DNA of 64,000 bases from Tabrizicola_A sp965284335. GTDB lineage: Bacteria; Pseudomonadota; Alphaproteobacteria; Rhodobacterales; Rhodobacteraceae. The position numbers were made by a program, and so were the translations under genes. Numbering within the stretch: the first letter of the stretch is position 1; each line of letters opens with the position of its first letter. The notes under the pieces are model-generated. The model ran no database searches and was not told the origin of the DNA. It saw nothing but the letters and a program-made list of their open reading frames with translations. Location of the stretch: assembly GCF_965284335.1 (NCBI RefSeq), contig NZ_OZ260076.1; one strand, 5' to 3'. Of this stretch, positions 26,701 to 34,781 are shown piece after piece.

Positions 26701-27602
26701 TCCACCTTGGGCCGCACCGTGCACTGACCACAGCGCAGATCATCCCCGAACCACGACACCACCAATGACGCCGCCCCCACACCGGGCATTTCTTCGCTCA
26801 ATTGCTCTAGCGACAGGGCAAAATCGGTCTGATCCGTGGGCATGTTGACATTGGCCGAGCGGTTTTGTCCGGGGCCGATCTGGTAATGCACGGGCGTGGT
26901 GGCGAGCGAATATTCGCCCGTGCCGGGGATCACGCAGACCCCCGAAATGCTGGCCGCCAACTCCTCGACTTCGGGCGTGATGGTGGTTTTGGCTGGGCGA
27001 ACCACCTCAAAGCTGAACTGCGGCACCCGGTTGCCAAAACGACCAAGCTCCAGATCTTCGATCACTACATAGGCGATGCCGCGATAGGCCGGCGCATGCC
27101 CCGCCCCCTCCACCGCCGCGATCTTTGGATCGGGCAGTTGGGTTTCCGTGCCTTTGTAAACCCGCATGGCCAGCGTGTTGGTGGCAATCTCATTGCCATC
27201 GGCCCAGATCCGACCCACCCGGCGGATCTCCCCTTCGCACAGCGCAATCGCAAGGCTGACCGAATAGCTGTATTGCGTAACGCCGGGGCCCCCTCCCTTG
27301 CCGCCACCCGTCTCGGACACCGTTTCGCGAAACCGCGTGGCCCAGATCACCTGCCCCCCCAGACGAACCCGACCCCAAGCGCGCGTCACCGCCGCCCCCT
27401 CGCTGGCCCCGGTCAGGCGGAAGCGCTCGACCCGGCCGACCTCAACCGCATCAGACCCAGCCCCCATCAGGCGCTGGTCAATCACCTGCCCCAAAGTGGC
27501 GCCAATCGCGCGGCCAATCACGGCCCCAGACAGGCCCAGCACCGTGCCGCCAAACCCTGCGCCGATGGCCGCACCGGCGGCCGACAAAAGAATGGTTGCC
27601 AT
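23712..27602 (-). CDS. GTA baseplate megatron / host specificity protein (gp15)
   Basis: Largest GTA protein, 1296 residues, forming the tail tip and fibre base that meets the recipient cell. The N-terminus has glycine-rich hydrophobic helices (residues 1-50: AAGAAIGAGFGGTVLGLSGAVIG), then a phage tail tip-like region, a central glycoside-hydrolase-like TIM barrel (about 400-720, with FIGIDNYMPLSDWR and FDWYYATPEDEAAQTRTPI) and a C-terminal tail-tip domain. The length and the TIM-barrel middle are typical of GTA gp15. 13 bases after the peptidase gene. Confidence 0.93.
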   Translation of the reverse strand: MATILLSAAGAAIGAGFGGTVLGLSGAVIGRAIGATLGQVIDQRLMGAGSDAVEVGRVERFRLTGASEGAAVTRAWGRVRLGGQVIWATRFRETVSETGGGKGGGPGVTQYSYSVSLAIALCEGEIRRVGRIWADGNEIATNTLAMRVYKGTETQLPDPKIAAVEGAGHAPAYRGIAYVVIEDLELGRFGNRVPQFSFEVVRPAKTTITPEVEELAASISGVCVIPGTGEYSLATTPVHYQIGPGQNRSANVNMPTDQTDFALSLEQLSEEMPGVGAASLVVSWFGDDLRCGQCTVRPKVEQTALDGVGMPWRSGGITRAMAQEVPKIEGRSIYGGTPSDQSVIEAIVAMKAAGQDVTYYPFILMDQLDTNTLINPWTGQVGQPKLPWRGRITTSLAPGLPGSPDRSAAALAEVAAFIGTATASDFTLNGTTISYSGTNEWSYRRFILHNAMLCAAAGGVEAFCIGSEMRGLTQIRGAGDSFPAVTALIALAAEVRSILGPNCKLSYAADWSEYFGYHADGNVYFHLDPLWADANIDFIGIDNYMPLSDWREGEVHADSAWQSVHNPDYLYANIAGGEGFDWYYATPEDEAAQTRTPITDGAYDEPWVYRYKDLRNWWVSQHHGRINGLRQATPTAWVPQSKPFRFVEYGCAAIDKGTNQPNKFLDPKSSESALPKFSTGQRDDLLQMAYYTAMARFWRDPANNPTSLAYGGPMLDFERSLAWAWDARPFPAFPLNSTLWSDGANFEAGHWLNGRSANQSLAAVITEVCEAAEVADIDTTRAHGVVRGYGVSDVTTGRAVLQPVLQATSVDALEREGGLAFQRRTGLKAIALTSDDFAPAETNGSGLEASRMGDSETHDHLRLTYLQAESDFAVRAVVASLPDAASPAVAQTEMPLALTGVEAAVLAERWLMEARLARDSIRFGLPPSRRDIGAGSVVEIAGKRYRVDRCELTQMQTLEAVRIDPALYRDPRIDPEATGWKPYVPPTPPYPLFLDLPLLTGSERPHVPHLAVAATPWPGRVALWSSPGEAGFTLNTTLERPAVVGVTETSLARGPLSRWARGAALRLRLGAGQLSSADLQTVLAGSNALAIGDGSPDNWEILQFANAVLVAPATYEISTLLRGQLGSDAVMPDVWPAGSIVVLLDASLRQIRLPQSARGLTRNYRVGDASRGYDGAGVVALSAAFQGMGLRPYSVCHLKKRGQIGGTIDLSWIRRTRIDGDSWASIEVPLGEESESYRLQVFNGATLVREVITTSPSWTYSASLQGVDGVTAASRIEVAQISGSFGAGPARAVTLG

Positions 27603-27615
27603 GGATCAGGCTCCT

Positions 27616-28047
27616 TCAGGGAAAACGGAAAACGGCGACAATCTTGCGCAGCCAAGGGGCCGAGAGCGGCGAGGTCACAACCCCATGCCCGCTATAGGCA
27701 TGAATGAACGCAGGCACTGTGCCGGTCTGGGCCAAAATGCCCAGATGTTTGGCCACAGCGCCGGGGCGCATGCGAAACAACAGCACATCGCCGGGCTGCT
27801 CTTGGCCTCGCGCCACGGAACACAAAATCTCGCAAGCGGCCTTTAGCAAAACTTCCTGCCCCGTAGGCTCGTCCCAATCGGGGGTATAGGCGGGCACAAG
27901 ACGCGGCTCCTCGCCATGGATCTCGCGCCAAATGCCGCGCAACAGGCCCAAGCAATCACTGCCCGCCCCCTTGCAACTGGCCTGATGCTGGTAAGGCGTG
28001 CCCAGCCAAGCGCGCGCATGCGCCAAAACCTCGTCATTGCGGGTCAT
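27616..28047 (-). CDS. GTA cell-wall peptidase, NlpC/P60 fold (gp14)
   Basis: A 143-residue NlpC/P60-type peptidase on the tail tip, which opens recipient or donor peptidoglycan. The catalytic cysteine is in GSDCLGLLRGIWRE (about residue 32), and the histidine in AKHLGIL (about 102), near a third polar residue. It starts in an ATGA overlap with the upstream hub gene. Matches the usual GTA peptidase in size and place. Confidence 0.92.
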   Translation of the reverse strand: MTRNDEVLAHARAWLGTPYQHQASCKGAGSDCLGLLRGIWREIHGEEPRLVPAYTPDWDEPTGQEVLLKAACEILCSVARGQEQPGDVLLFRMRPGAVAKHLGILAQTGTVPAFIHAYSGHGVVTSPLSAPWLRKIVAVFRFP

Positions 28048-28931
28048 CCTCGCAAGCTCCCACCATCATTCACCGTGGTCGAGGCAGGGTAAGAAGTCAG
28101 CCAATCCTCCCCCGGCACATGGGGAAAGCCCCGGAAATTCAGGAAATTGCCAAACTTTGTCCGGCAGGTGGTGGCGCGCCGGTCACATCCGGCAATCAGC
28201 CGGATGCTGTCGCCAACCGCCAAATCCGCCCCCGTGCCATGCCACAGATCGACAACACGGCCGGTGTCGGTCAACCGATCCGCCTTGATGGTCACCGCCA
28301 TGCCAGCCGAGGCACCGCTCAGAACCTCGATCTGACCCCGCTCGAACCACCCTTCGGCAAAGCTGGTCTGACCATTGATCCGCAGCCGTCCCAAAACGTC
28401 GATCTCGGCAATCACTGCCGTGGCCCGATAGGCCGCCAAGCCCAGATTGACCCCGCAGCGCGCGTCACCCAAAACAGCGCCACATCCCGCCTGATAGGCC
28501 ATGCCCTGCGTTTGGTTCAACCGCTCGCCTTGGCCGCGCAATTCCACCCGAAAACTGCCAGCCTTGCGTGTCACCTCACCGAAATGGCCGCGAAACTCGG
28601 TCACCCGCGCGCTGACATCGGCCCAATTCACCAGCCATGCCTGCACCTCGGCCCCGTCAAAACGCCCAGCCGCCAAATCCTCTTCGGTGACCGATGCATC
28701 CGACAACGCGCCCAAGGCTTCGGAATTGTCCACTGACAGGCCCGTGGTCTGCTGCAACGCCCCTGCCGACAACCCGCTTGCGGCCTTGAACAAATGCCCC
28801 CCAAACGTCAGATCGCGATCATGGTCGGTAAAGCCATAGGTCTCGCCATCCTTGCGCGTCACCAACCAGCAATGGCACACCGTGGTGATGCCGCTGGCCA
28901 GATGCTGATAGAGCGCCTCCCGCCCGCTCAT
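28044..28931 (-). CDS. GTA hub protein, DUF2163/phage_BR0599 family (gp13)
   Basis: A 295-residue tail hub component. The N-terminal DUF2163 part has the phrase CHCWLVTRKDGETYGFTDHDRDL near residues 18-38, and the C-terminal part has GCDRRATTCRTKFGNFLNFRGFPHVPGED (split, near 255-280), typical of the BR0599 family. Cysteines in both halves fit the iron-sulfur cluster known in hub proteins of this kind. ATGA overlaps on both sides. Confidence 0.93.
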   Translation of the reverse strand: MSGREALYQHLASGITTVCHCWLVTRKDGETYGFTDHDRDLTFGGHLFKAASGLSAGALQQTTGLSVDNSEALGALSDASVTEEDLAAGRFDGAEVQAWLVNWADVSARVTEFRGHFGEVTRKAGSFRVELRGQGERLNQTQGMAYQAGCGAVLGDARCGVNLGLAAYRATAVIAEIDVLGRLRINGQTSFAEGWFERGQIEVLSGASAGMAVTIKADRLTDTGRVVDLWHGTGADLAVGDSIRLIAGCDRRATTCRTKFGNFLNFRGFPHVPGEDWLTSYPASTTVNDGGSLRG

Positions 28932-29560
28932 AGCCGCACCTCGATCACCGGCACATCCGGCACCTCTCCGGCGTTGAACGAGGCCAGCGCCACCGCGATG
29001 CGGTCGGTGTCAAAGCGCACCGGCACATCAAATTCAAACCCCGCCGTGACCTGCGCGCCAATGTCGGGGGGCGTGGCAAAGGTCACCACACCCGTCGCGG
29101 CATTCACCGCGAACTCGACGCCCTCCACCTTGGGATCATCCGCAATGGCAACCGTCACCGTGCCCGCAACGGGTTTGACAATCGGCCGCCAGTAATCTTG
29201 CGCCCCGGACAGATAGCGTTTGCGAAGCTGGAACGCCGTGCGCGTGCCATCGCCCAAGCCCAAAAGCTGATCCACCGGCCCCGTGGCGGCCGAAGGGACC
29301 GACGATTTCCAATCCGCCCAATCCTTCCAGCGAAAGGCATGCAAAGGCCCACGCCGCGCCTCGAAAAACGCGATCAGCGTCTCCAGATCGTCCAAGGACC
29401 GCAGCCCCATGCCTGCGTCATAGCGGCGGCGCGAGTGTTCCCAAGGCGTGTTGCGCTCTTCATGGCCATTGGCCAGCGTGACGATCTCGGTGCGCCGCTC
29501 CGGCCCGCCCAGCGCGCCGAACGACAGGTTCGCCGGAAAGCGGATGTCGTGAAATGCCAT
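28928..29560 (-). CDS. GTA distal tail protein, DUF2460 family (gp12)
   Basis: A 210-residue tail protein that connects tube and baseplate. The opening MAFHDIRFPANLSFGALGGPERRTEIV (positions 1-27, in part) and the RYDAGMGLRSLDDLETLIAFFEARRG motif are diagnostic of the family. Shares an ATGA overlap with gp13 at its end. Confidence 0.93.
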   Translation of the reverse strand: MAFHDIRFPANLSFGALGGPERRTEIVTLANGHEERNTPWEHSRRRYDAGMGLRSLDDLETLIAFFEARRGPLHAFRWKDWADWKSSVPSAATGPVDQLLGLGDGTRTAFQLRKRYLSGAQDYWRPIVKPVAGTVTVAIADDPKVEGVEFAVNAATGVVTFATPPDIGAQVTAGFEFDVPVRFDTDRIAVALASFNAGEVPDVPVIEVRL

Positions 29561-29572
29561 GCTTCTGCCCCC

Positions 29573-30226
29573 TCAGCGGTTTCTTTGCCCACGCGCCAGC
29601 ATCCGCTGGGCTTGGGCGGCAATCTGGGTCTGGCTGCGCTGAAAGCCCTGCACATCAGGCGTCGTGATGTTCATCACCACCGTCACCGGCCGGGCCGATC
29701 CCGCCGCCTGCACCCCCAGCCGCCCATCGGCCCCGCGCGCCAAAGGCATGATCGCCTCTGGCCCCGCCTCGCCCATCAGCCCCGTGGCACCCCGCATCGG
29801 AAAGGCGGTGGCCTGCGCCACCACGCCGCCCTTGGCAAAGGGCATCACCCGGCCTTGGGCAAAGGCCCCGCCCTTTTCAAAGGGCATGATGCCACCCAAA
29901 ATCCCGTTCAAACCTTGGGCCAGCGCGCCGCCCAGCGCGTTCTGCACCGGCTTCATCGCCACGCCATAGACCGTGTCCGCCATGGTCCGCGCCACCCCGC
30001 GCAAAGCGTCCGACAGCTTCACCCCGTCAAACACCAGCCCGTCAAAGGCCCGCCGCAAGCCCCCGCCGATGCCCGACGACAGCGTGTTCACCTCGCGCCC
30101 GGTGAACACCAGACTGTCGCGCATCCGCGCAAGCTCGCCATCAAAGGCCGCCACCATCCCCGCGCTGCCCGCCAATGTGGCCTCCAACGCGGCGATCTGG
30201 TCCTGCAGCTCATCAATCTCTGCCAT
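29573..30226 (-). CDS. GTA tail tape measure protein (gp11)
   Basis: A 217-residue protein, very short for a tape measure, as expected for the short GTA tail. An N-terminal coiled-coil (IDELQDQIAALEATLAG) is followed by a membrane-like glycine-rich middle with repeats FEKGGAFAQGRVMPFAKGGVVAQ and a C-terminal GPEAIMPLARG block typical of tape measures. Its start overlaps the preceding chaperone by 14 bases. Confidence 0.9.
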   Translation of the reverse strand: MAEIDELQDQIAALEATLAGSAGMVAAFDGELARMRDSLVFTGREVNTLSSGIGGGLRRAFDGLVFDGVKLSDALRGVARTMADTVYGVAMKPVQNALGGALAQGLNGILGGIMPFEKGGAFAQGRVMPFAKGGVVAQATAFPMRGATGLMGEAGPEAIMPLARGADGRLGVQAAGSARPVTVVMNITTPDVQGFQRSQTQIAAQAQRMLARGQRNR

Positions 30227-30422
30227 GATCCTTGCCCTTTCCCTGATCGGGATATGCCGCAGCCAGCTCCTCCAGCCGCGCCCGCGTCAAAGGCGGCACC
30301 GCCGCCTCTGCGCCCAACATGATCCGCAACTCCACCGGACTGAGGGCCCAGAACTGATCCGGCCTCAGGCCCAACCGGCCCATCCCCGCCCGCATAAGCC
30401 CCGGCCAGTCGATCCGGCTCAT
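30213..30422 (-). CDS. GTA tail assembly chaperone, rcc01693 family (gp10.1)
   Basis: A 69-residue protein with WPGLMRAGMGRLGLRPDQFWALSPVEL in its first half, the mark of the small phage tail assembly chaperones (TAC_1 type) found in GTAs and related phages. Such chaperones coat the tape measure before the tube is built. ATGA overlap with gp10. In many phages the two chaperones are joined by frameshift; here they are separate genes. Confidence 0.9.
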   Translation of the reverse strand: MSRIDWPGLMRAGMGRLGLRPDQFWALSPVELRIMLGAEAAVPPLTRARLEELAAAYPDQGKGKDHGRD

Positions 30423-30739
30423 CGCTCCTCCGGCAGTTGAAAGGCCCGCGCCAATAGCTCGGCCGCCACCCGCGCCGCCTCGACCGGGCCACCACCGATC
30501 GAGACGGTGCGCAGATCGGCGGCAGAGCCCTGCCAGCCGCCGCCCCGCAACCCCGCCACCACCAGCGCCAGAACGTCGCGCGTGGTAAAGGCCCGCGTCT
30601 CGAACCGCTCGACCAGCTCCATCAAAGACCCCACCTCCAGCGTGGCCTCCAACTCGGCCAGCGTGCCAAGGGTCAGCTTGGCCACATGGGTCCGCCCATC
30701 CAGCACAATCGCCACTTCACCGGCATAGGGGTTGGCCAT
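30419..30739 (-). CDS. GTA tail chaperone family protein (gp10)
   Basis: A 106-residue member of the GTA gp10 family (opening MANPYAGEVAIVLDG, then LTLGTLAELEATLE, and RAFTTRDVLALVVAGLRGGG). Predicted tail assembly chaperone. It lies between the tube protein and the TAC_1-type chaperone, the position expected. Confidence 0.9.
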   Translation of the reverse strand: MANPYAGEVAIVLDGRTHVAKLTLGTLAELEATLEVGSLMELVERFETRAFTTRDVLALVVAGLRGGGWQGSAADLRTVSIGGGPVEAARVAAELLARAFQLPEER

Positions 30740-30751
30740 CCGCCTAGCCCC

Positions 30752-31165
30752 TTACAGCGCCACAAAGGTCAGCTGACCGGCCGAGGCGAGGCTGATCTCA
30801 TAGGTCGCCTCGCCATTATGGCTGCCCGCATATTCGATGCTGGTGATCTGGAACGGCCCTTCGATGGTGCCGAAATCCGGCACGACCACCTGAAAATCCG
30901 GCGTCTCGGCATCAAAGAAGATCTGCCGCGCCCGCCCATCGGTCGCCGCATCGCGAAACACGCCCGAGCCCGAGATCGAGGCCGATTTCACCCCGGCCCC
31001 CGCCAATAGTTCCCGCCAGCCCCCCGCGCTTTCCAGGCTGGTGACATCCACCTGATCGGCGTTCAGGCTGAAACGCTGCGCGCGCAAACCCGCCAGCGTC
31101 TCAAACTGCCCATCGCCCACCATGTCGACCTTGATCAACAGGTCCTTGCCGTTCTGAACTGCCAT
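30752..31165 (-). CDS. GTA major tail tube protein, TP901-1 family (gp9)
   Basis: A 137-residue protein that stacks into hexameric rings of the tail tube. Family phrases: GKDLLIKVDMVGDGQFETLAGLR near the start, DVTSLESAGGWRELLAGAG (about 40-58), and GPFQITSIEYAGSHNGEATYEISL towards the end. Standard length. Confidence 0.94.
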   Translation of the reverse strand: MAVQNGKDLLIKVDMVGDGQFETLAGLRAQRFSLNADQVDVTSLESAGGWRELLAGAGVKSASISGSGVFRDAATDGRARQIFFDAETPDFQVVVPDFGTIEGPFQITSIEYAGSHNGEATYEISLASAGQLTFVAL

Positions 31166-31216
31166 CTTTCATCTCCTGAACCGCCCCAAGGCCACGCCTT
31201 GGGCTGTGAAAATCCC

Positions 31217-31615
31217 TCAAAGCTCCACCCGGGCGCGGAACGTCATGTCGATGCGCCGCGCCGTGCCCTCGTCCAGCCGCCGCGCCACCGCGCGCTGAAA
31301 CCCGATCGACACCAGACTGCCCGTCGCAAGGCTCACCCCCCCGCCCAGCACCGCCGTCGAGGCCGCCGCCGCCAATGTCTTGGCCGTCAGAAACCCCGTG
31401 GCATCGCTGATCACGCTGATGGTGAAGCGATGCTCCGCCCCTGCCCCCGTGCCATCTGACTGATCCAGCACCACCTCGGGGCCGATCAGGATGAAGGTGC
31501 CGGGCGTCGTGCCGGGCGGCATCGCATCGACGATGCTCACCCCGGCCAAGGCGGGTGCCGCCGTCAGCGCCCCATAAATCGCCGCCTGCAAGGCAGCCGC
31601 CGCCGCATAGCTCAT
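31217..31615 (-). CDS. GTA tail terminator-like protein, DUF3168 (gp8)
   Basis: A 132-residue DUF3168 protein, opening MSYAAAAALQAAIYGALTA and ending with RRLDEGTARRIDMTFRARVEL. In siphophages this fold caps the tail tube and joins it to the connector. Its ATG overlaps the gp7 stop (ATGA). Confidence 0.92.
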   Translation of the reverse strand: MSYAAAAALQAAIYGALTAAPALAGVSIVDAMPPGTTPGTFILIGPEVVLDQSDGTGAGAEHRFTISVISDATGFLTAKTLAAAASTAVLGGGVSLATGSLVSIGFQRAVARRLDEGTARRIDMTFRARVEL

Positions 31616-31962
31616 GCCGGGTCCTCCTCACGGGCAAAACAGGTCAGATATTGGCCGCGCGGGTCCTCTTCGGTCACCGCCAGCAGCGTGAACACCCGCG
31701 TGCCATCGCGCAGCCGATCCTCGGGCCTTGGCCGCATGCTCGACCCCACCGGGGCCGCGCGAACCGTGATGCGGTAAGGCACCTGAGCGGCGCGCACCTC
31801 CACGCCCGCCGTCTCACGGCCCGTGCCGGGCCTGACCGCGGCCCAAACGACGCCCCGCGTCCCCCAAGTCAGCTGAAACCCACCCGCGCCATCGGCCACC
31901 CGCTCGGGCGCCTCCAGCACCATGCGCCGATCCAGCCGCGGGGTCTTGCGCCCCCCGCTCAT
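31612..31962 (-). CDS. GTA head-tail adaptor / stopper (gp7)
   Basis: A 116-residue head-closure protein (family phrases LDRRMVLEAPERVADGAGGF, TWGTRGVVWAAVRPG, PRPEDRLRDGTRVFTLLAV). It closes the capsid after DNA packaging and binds the tail. The ATG at 31962 forms an ATGA overlap with gp6; the longer frame to 32124 would run through gp6 and is rejected. Confidence 0.9.
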   Translation of the reverse strand: MSGGRKTPRLDRRMVLEAPERVADGAGGFQLTWGTRGVVWAAVRPGTGRETAGVEVRAAQVPYRITVRAAPVGSSMRPRPEDRLRDGTRVFTLLAVTEEDPRGQYLTCFAREEDPA

Positions 31963-32555
31963 GGCTTGCCCCCCAAGATGCGGACCGTGCGCCAGCGCTC
32001 GATCAGCGCCTGCACCGCAAAGGGCAACCCGCCCTGCCCGCCATCGCCGGGCTGACGCGCCTCGTAATACTCGGCCGCCAAAAGCATCACCGCCTGCGCC
32101 AGATCCACCGGCACCTCGGCCCATGTCGCGCCAAAGCCCGCGTCAAACACCACCTCGGCGCGGCCATCCATCGGCACCACAGGCAGTAACACCCCAACCG
32201 CAGCCAGCTTGGGCCGATGCATATCGGCCACCAGCCGATAGCGCGCAGGCTCTACCACCGTGGCCACATCCGCCGCATCGACCACCGTCACCGAAACCAC
32301 CGCCGTGATCGGTGCCACGGGCAAGGGCTGTTCGCCCAAACTGCGCCAATCCTCCAGCTCCAACTTGAACCGCCGGGCAATCAGCACCTTGCCAATCCGC
32401 CCCTCAACCGCCGCAATCGCGGCGCGCAAATAGGTCTCGATCAGCCCATCTTGCAAACCATCTTCGGTAAACCCGCTGCCCAGCCGCAAATGGTCTTTCA
32501 ACCCCTGCACCGGCAAGGCCGACCCCGTCACCGTTGTCATCTCTGTCAGCATCAT
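31959..32555 (-). CDS. GTA head-tail connector (gp6)
   Basis: A 198-residue connector adaptor protein (phrases LKDHLRLGSGFTEDGLQDGLIETYLRAA in part, and AEYYEARQPG near 170). It binds below the portal. The ATG at 32555 (MMLTEM) has AAGGA 7 bases upstream; 32576 is less likely. It starts 154 bases after the capsid stop, the largest gap in the head genes, which holds the paired hairpins at 32670-32710. Confidence 0.92.
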   Translation of the reverse strand: MMLTEMTTVTGSALPVQGLKDHLRLGSGFTEDGLQDGLIETYLRAAIAAVEGRIGKVLIARRFKLELEDWRSLGEQPLPVAPITAVVSVTVVDAADVATVVEPARYRLVADMHRPKLAAVGVLLPVVPMDGRAEVVFDAGFGATWAEVPVDLAQAVMLLAAEYYEARQPGDGGQGGLPFAVQALIERWRTVRILGGKP

Positions 32556-32669
32556 CGTCAGATCCTTCGCCAACACCCTGAAAAGGGCCCCTCTATGGAC
32601 GCGCGCCCCACGCCACTCGGACGGAGGGGAGCAGCTAGGCGGCGCGGTGAAACCCGGCGCGCGCCCATA

Positions 32670-32710
32670 GGTTCGGCCCCCACCGGGGACCGAACCCGCA
32701 GCCTCGGGTT
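32670..32710 (-). promoter_or_regulatory. Two mutually exclusive hairpins after the capsid stop
   Basis: On the minus-strand RNA, hairpin A pairs AACCCG with CGGGTT (complement of 32705-32710 and 32693-32698, six-base loop) and includes the stop codon; hairpin B pairs GGTTCGG with CCGAACC plus an inner GGGG/CCCC stem (32670-32696). They share four bases and cannot form together. No T run follows, so it is more likely an mRNA-stability or processing element that separates capsid from connector expression than a terminator. Confidence 0.55.
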
Positions 32711-33917
32711 ACGAGACGGCGACGCGCAAAAGCTTGATCGCCGCAAAGTCGGTGACATCGCCACCCACCCGCTTGTTGGCGTAAAACAGCACGTTGGGCT
32801 TGGCCGAGAAGGGATCGCGCAGGATGCGCAGATCGGGGCGCTCGGCAATCGTGTAACCGGCGGTGAAATCGCCAAAGGCGATGGGGTGGCTGTTGGCGGC
32901 CACATCCGGCATATCCTCGCAGATCAGCACCGGATAGCCCATCAAACGCGCGGGCTCGCCCGCTTGTAGGCTGTCGCCCCACATAAAGCGACCATCGGCA
33001 TCCTTCATCTTGCGCACCGCGCCTGCGGTTTTCGAATTCATGATAAAGGTGCCATTGGCGCGGTAATCCGCACCCAGCGCATAGACCAGATTGACGATGC
33101 AATCGCTGGCATTGGTGGTGGCGAAATCCGCAGCCGCCCCGGTCGGGATATAACCCAGATTGCCCCAAGTCCAAGACGCATTGGCCACCTTGGGCGGCAG
33201 CAGGATGCCGCGCGGCTTGTCCACCCCATCGCCGTTGATAAAGGCCCCCGCCTCGGCGCGGATGAAGCGCGTGGCGATCTTGCCCGCAAGCCAGCCCTCG
33301 ACGTCAAAGGCGCTGTCATCCAGCAGGCGCTGGCTGGCCTTCGGCATGGCCGACAACTCATGCAGCGCAATCGAAATCCGTTCGATGCTGGGCGTGGCGG
33401 TTTCCGCCTGCGGCCCCGCCTCGGTCGCCCAACCCGACCCCACTTCGGACCGGTCAATCAGCACGTCAAAGGACGTTGCCTCCACCTGCACCACATTGGC
33501 CACCGCCCGCAGGCTCGAGGTCGACACCAACATCGAGCGAATGGTGTCGGCGGTCTGCGGGTCCACCAGATAGCCGCCATCGGCCGCCACCGCGGTGGAC
33601 ATCGCCTTGCCCTCCAAGACAAGCCCGCGCAGGCCGTCATCATCGCCCGAACGCAAGTAGGCGCCAAAGGCCTTCTTATGGGGCACTTCCACCTCGGCAC
33701 TGGTCGCCAGTGCAGGGCGGCCAAAGGTCATCTGTTTGCGATCCAGCATGGTCATTCGCTCTTCCTGATGTTGCAACGATTGTTTCACTTCGCTCTGAAA
33801 GCCCTTGAAGGCGTTCAAAAAACCCTCCAGCGCGGTTTTCACTTCCGCCGCCGGAGCTTGGGCCGCCTCGGTGGCCGAAGGCACACCTTCCCCGACCCGA
33901 GCCTTTGTCTCGGTCAT
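32709..33917 (-). CDS. GTA major capsid protein, HK97 fold (gp5)
   Basis: A 402-residue capsid protein. The N-terminal scaffold-like region (about 1-95, with coiled-coil FLNAFKGFQSEVKQSLQHQEERM) is removed by the prohead protease; the mature part contains HK97 phrases such as AADGGYLVDPQTADTIRS, ALHELSAMPKASQRLLDD and GAFINGDGVDKPRGIL. I prefer the ATG at 33917 (AAAGG 9 bases upstream) to 33926. The adjacent protease gene fits. Confidence 0.96.
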   Translation of the reverse strand: MTETKARVGEGVPSATEAAQAPAAEVKTALEGFLNAFKGFQSEVKQSLQHQEERMTMLDRKQMTFGRPALATSAEVEVPHKKAFGAYLRSGDDDGLRGLVLEGKAMSTAVAADGGYLVDPQTADTIRSMLVSTSSLRAVANVVQVEATSFDVLIDRSEVGSGWATEAGPQAETATPSIERISIALHELSAMPKASQRLLDDSAFDVEGWLAGKIATRFIRAEAGAFINGDGVDKPRGILLPPKVANASWTWGNLGYIPTGAAADFATTNASDCIVNLVYALGADYRANGTFIMNSKTAGAVRKMKDADGRFMWGDSLQAGEPARLMGYPVLICEDMPDVAANSHPIAFGDFTAGYTIAERPDLRILRDPFSAKPNVLFYANKRVGGDVTDFAAIKLLRVAVS

Positions 33918-33952
33918 TCCATCCATCCTTTGGTTGGTCGTAAAAACCGGGC

Positions 33953-34522
33953 CTAGGGCCGCCCGGACATGGCCTCTGCCGCCTCGGTCAAAGCCTGCGC
34001 CAGCTTGCGCCAGGTCTCGGCCTCGGGCTCATCGCCCTTGGCCGCCACCCGCGCCTCGGGAAGCATCGGAAAGGTCACCAAAGACACCTCCCAAAGCTCC
34101 AGCTCTTGCAAAAGGCGCTGCCCCTTGCCATCGCGTTCCGCACGAACCGTCCGGTAGCCGATCGACAAACCGTCAATCGCCCCCGCCGCCAATAAGGCCG
34201 CCGCCTCGCGGCCCTTGTCCACATCGCGCAACAGACGCCCCTTGACCCACAGGCCCCTGTCATCCTCGCGCACCTCGTCCCAAATGCCGATGGGCTGGGC
34301 CGGATCATGCTGCCACAGCATCTTCACCGCCCGCCCCCCGGCGGCAAGCCGCTTCAGGCTCGCCGCATAGGCGCCCTTCATCACGACGTCGCCGCCCTGA
34401 TCGCGCTTGCCAAAAAGGCTCGCATAGCCTTCAACCCGGTCGCCATCCTGCACCCGCAAGGCCAGATCTCCGCCCGCCGCCAGCGCCATATCCTTGCGCT
34501 CCAAACCATCCAGCATCGTCAT
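33953..34522 (-). CDS. GTA prohead protease, HK97 family (gp4)
   Basis: A 189-residue serine protease that trims the capsid scaffold. Family patterns are EGYASLFGKRDQGGDVVMKGAY, the catalytic histidine in MLWQHDPAQPIGIW (about residue 71), and the catalytic serine in IDGLSIGYR (about 119). Its stop lies 35 bases before the capsid start. Confidence 0.94.
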   Translation of the reverse strand: MTMLDGLERKDMALAAGGDLALRVQDGDRVEGYASLFGKRDQGGDVVMKGAYAASLKRLAAGGRAVKMLWQHDPAQPIGIWDEVREDDRGLWVKGRLLRDVDKGREAAALLAAGAIDGLSIGYRTVRAERDGKGQRLLQELELWEVSLVTFPMLPEARVAAKGDEPEAETWRKLAQALTEAAEAMSGRP

Positions 34523-34532
34523 CTCTCGCTCC

Positions 34533-34781
34533 TCATCTGGTCGCCGCCTGAATCAGCGCCTCGGCCATCTGCGCCGCCAAAAAGGCGGCAACCCCGTAAA
34601 CCCCCAGCCAGATGCGCTTTTCCAGCCGCTCCAGCACCGCATCTATCTGGCCAAGCCGCCACTCCAGCGCCGCCCAGCGCTCTTCGGCCACCCGCTCATT
34701 CGCCTCGATCCGCGCCGCAGCAGCATCAAAACTGTCATAGACAAAGCGCGATCCGCTCTCCCCCGGCTTGCGCGCGCTCAT
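34533..34781 (-). CDS. GTA head formation protein, rcc01685-like (gp3.5)
   Basis: An 82-residue protein with a charged coiled-coil (EANERVAEERWAALEWRLGQIDAVLERLEKR, in part) and a C-terminal hydrophobic helix (GVYGVAAFLAAQM). Position and layout match the small head-formation gene between portal and protease in the R. capsulatus GTA. ATGA overlap with portal at 34778-34781. Confidence 0.85.
   Translation of the reverse strand: MSARKPGESGSRFVYDSFDAAAARIEANERVAEERWAALEWRLGQIDAVLERLEKRIWLGVYGVAAFLAAQMAEALIQAATR

Noticed and set aside
32670..32725. tRNA gene after the capsid gene
   Set aside because: The T-arm-like GGGTTCGGTCC and anticodon-loop-like CTCGTAA are present, but there is no D arm, the acceptor stem does not close and the 5' half would lie in the capsid coding sequence. 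Only the hairpins are reported.
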